Assembly (NCBI GenBank): GCA_018823385.1
Contig: JAHJIK010000016.1
Location: 1-10,237 of the forward strand
Direction of reading: 5' to 3'
DNA length: 10,237 nt
DNA from: Patescibacteria group bacterium
Lineage (GTDB): Bacteria > Patescibacteriota > Minisyncoccia > Phycocordibacterales > Phycocordibacteraceae
Positions 5,003 through 10,237 of this stretch are shown here, one piece after another; within the stretch, counting starts at the first letter, position 1; every line of letters begins with the position of its first letter. Made by a program: the position numbers and the translations under genes. The notes below the pieces were generated by a model. The model made no database searches. It saw nothing but the letters and a program-made list of their open reading frames with translations, and had not been told where the DNA came from.

Positions 5003-6271
5003 ATGAGTGAGCCGCTATCAACCGAACCATATAAAGGAGTTCGTGATTTCTACCCCGCTGACTGGGCACGGCTGTCTGGTGTGTTTACTTCCATTCGAAC
5101 AACCCTTAGCACGTGGGGATATCAGGAGTACCAAGCCTCCCCGATGGAACGTGCTGAAATATATGAATCAAAGACTAGCGAGGAAATCGTTAACGAACAG
5201 ACATATACATTCACCGATAGAGGTGACAGGCGGGTGACGCTTCGTCCTGAGATGACCCCAACACTAGCACGTATGGTGTCGGCCAAGCGACGCGAGCTTG
5301 CCTTTCCTCTTCGTTGGTTCTCTATTGGCAACCGCTTCCGCTATGAACGCCCACAAAAGGGTCGATTACGTGAGTTCTATCAAACTGACGTAGATCTCAT
5401 TGGTCTTCCTGAAGGCGAGGCTGATGCGGAGATTATTTCTATCGCACATGCAGTATTCAACTCACTTGGGGCAAGTGACGCCGACTTCACTATTCAGCTT
5501 AATTCACGAACACTCCTTAACGTTGCAATGAATGCCCTTTCGTTTACGGACGAGGAGCAGTCAGGATATCTCGCACTGATCGACCGCAAGAAGAAGATGA
5601 GTGCAGAAGAGTTTGCACAGAAGCGTGCACCATTTGAACGTGATGGTATTGATCCCCTCGCCCTGATTGAGGCGCGCACCAATCTTGATGTCGATGGTGA
5701 GTACCAGAAAGTACTGCTACTCATCCAAAAGCTTTCGGCTCGTGGTATTACCAATGTCGTATTTGATCCTTCAACCGTCCGCGGATTCCTTTACTACACC
5801 GGTATTGTGTTTGAGGTGTTTGATACCAACACAGAAAACCCGAGAGCACTTGGAGGTGGTGGTCGGTATGACGGTCTCGTCTCCTTGTTTGGAGGTGACC
5901 CTATTCCTGCCGTTGGTTTTGCGATTGGAGATGTTACCCTTCTTGATTTCCTTGCGACCCACAACCTACTTCCCGAGAACACTTCAGCACCCCAGATATA
6001 TATTGGTACACCAAGCAAAGAGGATATAAGTGCCGCAGTATTGTTTGCCGCAACGCTACGCTCCTCTGGTATTCGTGTCTTTTCAAACCTAACCGAAAAG
6101 AGTTTAGGGGATCAAATTAAGGACGCAGTGAAGCGTGATATCCCGTACTTCATTGCCTATGGATCAGAAGAAGCTGCTGGAAAGAAAGTGAAGATAAAGG
6201 AGTTGGCAACGAGTTCTGAGAAATCGCTAGAGAAAAAGAAAGTCGCAGACTACGTGAAGAAGTATGCGTGA
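5003..6271 (+). CDS. hisS: histidine--tRNA ligase (divergent motif 3)
   Basis: 422 aa, close to the usual length of about 420. It is a class II synthetase: the N-terminus has KGVRDFYP (11-18), then TLRPEMTPTLAR (79-90) and motif 2 FRYERPQKGRLREFYQTDVD (112-131). The His-specific loop is RGFLYYTGIVFE (260-271), keeping the catalytic Arg260 but with Leu263 where most HisRS have Asp. Next come LGGGGRYDGL (283-292) and a motif 3 region AVGFAIGDVTLLDFL (303-317). The usual ER pair there is V311-T312, so the class-II motif 3 arginine is missing. The anticodon-binding alpha/beta domain covers about 330-422 (PQIYIGTPS; DQIKDAVKRDIPYFIAYG), ending Lys-rich. It charges tRNA-His in the cytosol. The intact binding domain argues against HisZ. 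It overlaps the next gene by 8 nt. Confidence 0.93.
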   Translation: MSEPLSTEPYKGVRDFYPADWARLSGVFTSIRTTLSTWGYQEYQASPMERAEIYESKTSEEIVNEQTYTFTDRGDRRVTLRPEMTPTLARMVSAKRRELAFPLRWFSIGNRFRYERPQKGRLREFYQTDVDLIGLPEGEADAEIISIAHAVFNSLGASDADFTIQLNSRTLLNVAMNALSFTDEEQSGYLALIDRKKKMSAEEFAQKRAPFERDGIDPLALIEARTNLDVDGEYQKVLLLIQKLSARGITNVVFDPSTVRGFLYYTGIVFEVFDTNTENPRALGGGGRYDGLVSLFGGDPIPAVGFAIGDVTLLDFLATHNLLPENTSAPQIYIGTPSKEDISAAVLFAATLRSSGIRVFSNLTEKSLGDQIKDAVKRDIPYFIAYGSEEAAGKKVKIKELATSSEKSLEKKKVADYVKKYA

Positions 6272-6842
6272 GATTACCTTTGACATTGAAACTGCTAACA
6301 CACTGCCCGCACTTTCACGAAGTGATTTAAGTCAGCTTGAGCTCTCAATTGTGGGTATACATGACTCAGAGACCGGTGAGTATTCGTCATATACCAAAGA
6401 AGAACTTCCTCTCCTCTGGCCTATCATGGAGCGCGCTGATGTATTGATTGGATTTAACTCTGACTATTTCGATATCCCCATCCTCAATCGATACTATCCA
6501 GGCGATCTGTCTAAGATACGTTCTCTTGATTTGCTCGTTGAGGTACAGAAAGTACTTGGTCGGCGTATTCGCCTTCAATCACTTGCAGAAGCAACCCTTA
6601 ATAAAGGAAAAGGTGGTGACGGACTGAAGGCTGTTGAGTGGTGGCAGAAGGGTGAAGTGGAAAAAGTACGAGAATATTGTATTGAAGATGTTCGTATCAC
6701 GCGACAGATATATGAGTATGCTATCGAGAACAATGCTCTGAAATACAAGGATTTGAAACAGACACGAGAGATGAAGATTGATGCGTCATCGTGGCGACTA
6801 TCTGGTGAGGGCACTTCACTTACTCATACGTTACCGCTATAG
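6264..6842 (+). CDS. ribonuclease H-like / DEDDy 3'-5' exonuclease domain protein (YprB-like)
   Basis: 192 aa. Exo I is FDIET (D7, E9). Exo II is LIGFNSDYFDIPIL (61-74; N65, D67, D70). Exo III is YCIEDVRIT (Y138, D142), the Y-x3-D of the DEDDy branch. Together these form a complete two-metal exonuclease site in an RNase H fold. Closest by type are the RNase_H_2/YprB predicted exonucleases, whose substrate is uncertain. The protein consists of little more than this domain, so targeting must come from partners or from the short basic C-terminal tail. The start ATG 6264 lies inside the 3' end of hisS (8-nt overlap), which implies translational coupling. GAAGAAG upstream is at best a poor ribosome binding site. 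Confidence 0.82.
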   Translation: MREITFDIETANTLPALSRSDLSQLELSIVGIHDSETGEYSSYTKEELPLLWPIMERADVLIGFNSDYFDIPILNRYYPGDLSKIRSLDLLVEVQKVLGRRIRLQSLAEATLNKGKGGDGLKAVEWWQKGEVEKVREYCIEDVRITRQIYEYAIENNALKYKDLKQTREMKIDASSWRLSGEGTSLTHTLPL

Positions 6843-6855
6843 CCGCGCGTGGTCG

Positions 6856-6864
6856 TGATATCGT
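6856..6864 (+). promoter_or_regulatory. candidate extended -10 directly before the DsbA-like gene
   Basis: TG-A-TATCGT (TGn plus 4 of 6 to TATAAT) ends 6 nt before ATG 6871. There is no Shine-Dalgarno in the 28-nt gap. It has the same geometry as the element before hisS. It suggests a separate, possibly leaderless, transcript, although read-through from the upstream operon is not excluded because no terminator is visible. Confidence 0.38.
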
Positions 6865-6870
6865 ATACGC

Positions 6871-7554
6871 ATGAACATACAGAACTGGTTTCTGCCCGGT
6901 GCCATTCTTGGAGCAGGTCTTATCCTCGCTATTTCAATATTCGTGGTACGAACAACAACTGACATCGCCATCCCTAAAGGTGATCCTGAAGTGGTACGCC
7001 CCGTGTCTCCTGATGACCATGTGTTTGGAAGTCCTGAAGCGCCCATCAAGGTAATTACGTATTCTGATATCGATTGTAAGGCGTGCAAGAAGTTCCAGCA
7101 GACTATGGCGCAAGTTATGACCGAGTACGGGCCCTCAGGAAACGTTGCCTGGGTATTCCGCCATCTCCCCCTTATCGACATTCATGCATATGCAAAATCG
7201 CATGCAGAAGCAGCTGAGTGTGTAGCGTCCATTGGTGGCGAAGACGCATTCTGGCGCTTTATCGATCTCCTCCAGGCAATAGCTCCGAACGACAATGAGT
7301 TTATCCCTGACGGGTATCCAGTTGTTCTGGAACAGCTTGGTATTTCAGAAACGGAGTTTAGGAGCTGCATGATTGATCACACGTTTGCAAAGCGTGTAGA
7401 AGCTGACTTTGGAAACGCGCTTGATACAGGTGCTAACAGCGCTCCCTATGTCGTACTTGTTATTAAAGGTGAAAAACCCATCACTATCGAAGGCGCTCCA
7501 ACATACGACATCATGAAGCGTCTCCTCGACGACAAAATCGCCGGACTTAAGTAA
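6871..7554 (+). CDS. membrane-anchored DsbA-like thioredoxin-fold protein
   Basis: 227 aa. An uncleaved signal-anchor helix (about 7-27, FLPGAILGAGLILAISIFVV) leads through a linker to VFGSPEAPIKVITYSDIDCKAC. This is the opening strand and active-site helix of the DsbA/DSBA-like family, with redox pair C69-K-A-C72. FRHLPL at 97-102 matches the family's YRHFPL. The inserted helical domain runs about 105-180, and the cis-proline loop is SAPY (P192), where Ala precedes Pro instead of the more usual Thr or Val. Two extra cysteines are C117 and C166. It is expected to face outside the cytoplasmic membrane and to oxidise, or less likely isomerise or reduce, disulfides in secreted proteins. Lipoproteins and membrane proteins in this window are possible clients (inference). 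The last 8 nt overlap the 3' end of the convergent helicase gene. Confidence 0.88.
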   Translation: MNIQNWFLPGAILGAGLILAISIFVVRTTTDIAIPKGDPEVVRPVSPDDHVFGSPEAPIKVITYSDIDCKACKKFQQTMAQVMTEYGPSGNVAWVFRHLPLIDIHAYAKSHAEAAECVASIGGEDAFWRFIDLLQAIAPNDNEFIPDGYPVVLEQLGISETEFRSCMIDHTFAKRVEADFGNALDTGANSAPYVVLVIKGEKPITIEGAPTYDIMKRLLDDKIAGLK

Positions 7555-10237
7555 AGAGCTGCAGGAGGTCGTCGTAGTCTGACAGTGCCCCTTCACGCCA
7601 CTCTCCCCGTATCAGTTCCCCACACACTGCATCAAGTGTGGTGAGTAGTTCTGCGCGTGTCTCCTCGTTGAGTGCAACTGCATGGTCTGTTATCTCAGTC
7701 GTACTTACCTGCACAATACGGGCAGTCTTTGGATCATGACCATTTTCTTTGAGGAGCAGGTCGTAGAACGCGAGCTGGCGTGGGTAGTTCTCATCCGTTG
7801 CTTTAATCGTGCTTGTTGTTTTAAAGTCCACGATACATTCCCCACTTGGTTCGTTAAAGACAGCATCAATCTTTCCTTGCAAGAGAACTTTCACTCCTTC
7901 GATAGTTCGATGTGTGGAGTATGCTTTTTCAATTGCTGCAGTGTCGGGCGGTGTTGGATTTGCTTCGATATATGCCGCAAGACACTCACGAGCATGCGTT
8001 CGAATATTTTCATATGCTGCGTTTCGAGGAAGCAGTGATCGCTTGAGGTTCTTTTCAAGGTCTGCTCTTGCCGCATCCTCATCCTTTTCTTTTAGGTATG
8101 TGGCAATACCAGCATGTACCGCAATACCAATAACAAGCGCAGGGGTTTCAGGTTCTTTTAGTCGGAGTACGCGCTTGGCAAAGAAGGACGCTGGAGACTC
8201 AAGGTACTCATTCAATGCTGAGGGTGACAATCCGTCGTGCTCGAGGAATCGAAGCGTGAGCTCTCGCACAAGTTCTGGTGCCTTCACGGTGGTATGCATT
8301 TCGGGTAGCGGGTTTGAGCTAGATTCAATGCACTCAATCCCTTCTGGCATCAACGTTGATGGAGGAGTCTCTTTTCCATCTACTGTCTCTTTTGCATACG
8401 ACAGTACCAACTCATTCTTTGCACGAGTCATCGCTACAAAGAACAGCCTGATTACATCGTCCAGTGATTTGCTGGAATCAACTGGAGAGGGAATCACAGG
8501 AGAGCGCCCTCCCTTTTCCCACTCACGTGCAGTGAGGCCAACGACAAATACCTTTTCGAACTCCATACCCTTTGCTTTATGTGCCGTTATTACCGTCACG
8601 AACCCGGGACGCTGGGTAACAGACGACTTCACGCTTTCAAGTCCGTGCTCCTGTGCTTTCGTGAGTTGTTCTATGACGTCTGTAAAGGAACGATCAGGGT
8701 CACGGGCCACAATCTCTTCGAGGTGCGCGTACAGGCGGCGCAGAAGCGCAAGGTCATCAACATGATCGGCCGAGGAGAGCATAAAGGCGCGTGCACCTGA
8801 TTTGGATAAAAGAAGTGAGAAGAGTTCGAGCGGTGCTTTTGCGAGCACTGCTTCCTGCAGTTCTCGAACGCTTGCCACTATGTCTTCATGGGTTTCTGCA
8901 AGTGTATTCAGCAGTTCAGAGTCACGGGTACGAGCCAACAACTCAGCACGCTCCCTAAGAGGAATATTCCACCACGGAGCAAGAAGTGATTCTCGAAGCG
9001 ATGCGGTATCGAGCGGATTTGCGATAGCGCGCATGAAAGCTAAGAGAGCGCGAAGTACGGGGCGTGAAGAAAGATGCACATCTCCAGCGCGAAGTACCGG
9101 GATACCTCTGGCAGCTAGTACCTCAGCAAAGACATCTGCCGTTGCGTTCTTGTTTGCGATTATGGCGATCTCTTCAGGCGCTGTTCCTTTCTTAATTGCC
9201 TCCTCCACAAGGCCTGCAACTTGATCACGCTCAGCGAGTGGATCAGGTGCTGCGAGCAGCTTCATATCTGCGACCCCTTCTCGGTGCGCCTTCAGTGGTT
9301 GGTATGTTCCCTGGCGGTCTGCAAGGCCCTGTGAGAGGTCCAAAATGGCCTGTAGGGAGCGGAAACTGTCCGTCAGCTCTATTGTTACCGTCCGAGGGTA
9401 TTGCTTGGTAAATTCGGCAAAATGGGTGCTATCAGCCCCTTGGAACCGGTATATTGCTTGGCGCTCATCACCCACTACAAAGAGGTTTGGATGCTCGTCA
9501 TATGCAAGGGTATCGAGAAGCGCATGCTGGAGTCCATTAGCATCCTGGTGCTCATCAGCAAGGATGTATTGATACTGCTCTTGGAGCTCAGCTCGGAGTG
9601 CATCGTCCTCTTGTATCCCCTTTACCGCAATACGAAGTACGTCTGAAAAGTCGTATACGTCTCGCTCATCTTTCAATGCCTCATACGCTTCAATGAGCCG
9701 TGCGGCTTCGTGGATCTTTTCGAGCCGTTCTATCTTCTTAACGCCATCCGGTTTCAGTTCGCCTTTCTTCTCGCCTTTTACATATCGAAGGCTATCATCC
9801 TGCAGTATTCGGTTCTCTTCTTCTTTGGCCCACGCGCGGTACTTATCAAGCGTGATGCACTCACGCAGGAGATCATCGCGAAGGCGTGCAAGATCACGGA
9901 GATAGAAATATGGGGACTTGGGAGTGCGGAGGTGTACGAGTGGTTCGGTCTCTAATACTTCGCGCCATATCAATGTTGATTCAACATCCCCTGCAAGACG
10001 CTTTCCTGCTTGAGCGGGAAATGATTGCTGGTATGTGGAGAGTACGTGCTCGCAGAATCCATGGAAGGTTCCTATCCATACTTCACGCGCTACCGCGTCC
10101 CCTATCAATTCTCCGAGGCGAGTTCGCACAGTGCGTGCAGCGGACTCAGTGAAAGTGAGAACGAGAATGTTGCCAGGAGTTGCCTGAGTCTTCTCGATGA
10201 TGTTTGCGATGCGAAGCGTGAGGATATGCGTCTTACC
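7547..10237 (-). CDS. UvrD/Rep-family (SF1A) helicase with C-terminal PD-(D/E)XK (RecB/AddB-like) nuclease, 5'-truncated by window edge
   Basis: 896 residues are visible, numbered from the Gly at 10237. The frame is open to the edge and begins at GKTHILTL, the end of Walker A, so the GTG at 10129 is not the start and only a short N-terminus is missing. Motif Ia is LVLTFTESAA; GTFHGF follows. Motif II is DEHQDAN (228-234), motif III VVGDERQAIYRFQGA, motif IV SFRS, motif V TVITAHKAKGMEFE and motif VI FFVAMTRAK (599-607). The nuclease domain has H708, D791 (GKIDAV), D804 and K806 (VDFKTT) and YPRQLAFY, a complete RecB-type site. The N-terminal SPSALNEYLESPASFF has no cysteine and no C-terminal cysteine cluster follows, so the Fe-S staple of AddB and Cas4 is absent. 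Likely roles are ATP-driven unwinding and resection of DNA ends in recombinational repair. It is convergent with the DsbA-like gene. Confidence 0.93.
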   Translation of the reverse strand, partial: GKTHILTLRIANIIEKTQATPGNILVLTFTESAARTVRTRLGELIGDAVAREVWIGTFHGFCEHVLSTYQQSFPAQAGKRLAGDVESTLIWREVLETEPLVHLRTPKSPYFYLRDLARLRDDLLRECITLDKYRAWAKEEENRILQDDSLRYVKGEKKGELKPDGVKKIERLEKIHEAARLIEAYEALKDERDVYDFSDVLRIAVKGIQEDDALRAELQEQYQYILADEHQDANGLQHALLDTLAYDEHPNLFVVGDERQAIYRFQGADSTHFAEFTKQYPRTVTIELTDSFRSLQAILDLSQGLADRQGTYQPLKAHREGVADMKLLAAPDPLAERDQVAGLVEEAIKKGTAPEEIAIIANKNATADVFAEVLAARGIPVLRAGDVHLSSRPVLRALLAFMRAIANPLDTASLRESLLAPWWNIPLRERAELLARTRDSELLNTLAETHEDIVASVRELQEAVLAKAPLELFSLLLSKSGARAFMLSSADHVDDLALLRRLYAHLEEIVARDPDRSFTDVIEQLTKAQEHGLESVKSSVTQRPGFVTVITAHKAKGMEFEKVFVVGLTAREWEKGGRSPVIPSPVDSSKSLDDVIRLFFVAMTRAKNELVLSYAKETVDGKETPPSTLMPEGIECIESSSNPLPEMHTTVKAPELVRELTLRFLEHDGLSPSALNEYLESPASFFAKRVLRLKEPETPALVIGIAVHAGIATYLKEKDEDAARADLEKNLKRSLLPRNAAYENIRTHARECLAAYIEANPTPPDTAAIEKAYSTHRTIEGVKVLLQGKIDAVFNEPSGECIVDFKTTSTIKATDENYPRQLAFYDLLLKENGHDPKTARIVQVSTTEITDHAVALNEETRAELLTTLDAVCGELIRGEWREGALSDYDDLLQLFT

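Noticed and set aside
6269..6271. Possible TGA recoding, as in Gracilibacteria or SR1
   Set aside because: hisS ends naturally at this TGA after a complete anticodon-binding domain, and no gene in the window needs TGA read as glycine.
2170..6874. 12-nt exact repeat GTATACGCATGA at 2170-2181 and 6863-6874
   Set aside because: A handful of 12-mer matches are expected by chance among pairs in 10 kb. At 2170 the ATG is followed by a stop after one codon, so the shared context is not a shared start site.
7809..8765. Long open frame (318 codons) on the plus strand opposite the helicase-nuclease
   Set aside because: It has Ser/Arg-rich low-complexity translation with no domain and lies wholly antisense to a strongly conserved gene. 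This is a shadow of codon bias.
1..10237. CRISPR arrays, transposons, att sites and phage genes
   Set aside because: No regularly spaced repeats, transposase or integrase motifs, terminal inverted repeats or structural phage genes were seen on either strand.

Overview
The window is a compact, gene-dense bacterial segment of roughly balanced GC. It looks most like a member of the Candidate Phyla Radiation (Patescibacteria), probably a Parcubacteria-like lineage. This is inferred from the gene mix and from protein variants only: a PrmC with a shortened N-terminus, a glycine-rich RRM protein, a HisRS with a divergent motif 3, a DUF1360 membrane protein and a UvrD/RecB-type helicase with a DEHQD box. 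It was not confirmed by any search. TGA ends hisS, so the standard bacterial code applies.

Layout, left to right. (1) 3-1622, plus strand: a GlcD/DLD-type FAD-linked oxidoreductase, cut off by the left window edge. (2) 1623-2161: a monocistronic RNA-binding protein gene with a structured leader of about 100 nt, closed by a strong intrinsic terminator. (3) 2162-2966: two small free-standing cassettes. One is a 41-aa hydrophobic peptide and the other a 125-aa lipoprotein. Each has a textbook AGGAG ribosome binding site and its own terminator built on the same GGACC/GGTCC stem. (4) 2967-3395, minus strand: a DUF1360 membrane protein, divergent from the next block. (5) 3425-6842, plus strand: a tightly packed operon of prmC, a 76-aa two-TM protein, a bPH2-domain membrane protein, hisS and a DEDDy-type exonuclease. 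Gaps are 1, 2, 24 and -8 nt. (6) 6871-7554: a membrane-anchored DsbA-like thioredoxin-fold protein. (7) 7547-10237, minus strand: a UvrD-family helicase fused to a PD-(D/E)XK nuclease, convergent with the DsbA-like gene (8-nt tail overlap) and cut off by the right edge just after the start of Walker A.

How the genes fit together: prmC (release-factor methylation) and hisS (tRNA charging) make block 5 a translation-linked operon that also carries two membrane proteins and a nuclease. The DsbA-like protein, the lipoprotein, the peptide and DUF1360 contribute to the envelope. The helicase-nuclease belongs to DNA repair or DNA uptake processing.

The most notable signal is in the start regions. 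Five genes have a -10-like hexamer ending exactly 6 nt before their ATG (DUF1360, prmC, the 76-aa protein, hisS, the DsbA-like gene), three of them with an extended TGn. This suggests leaderless transcripts. The two small secreted or membrane cassettes instead carry perfect Shine-Dalgarno sequences. No rRNA, tRNA, CRISPR array, transposase or attachment site was seen. No stretch over 300 bases lacks a gene; the longest gaps are 1623-1772 and 2118-2312.
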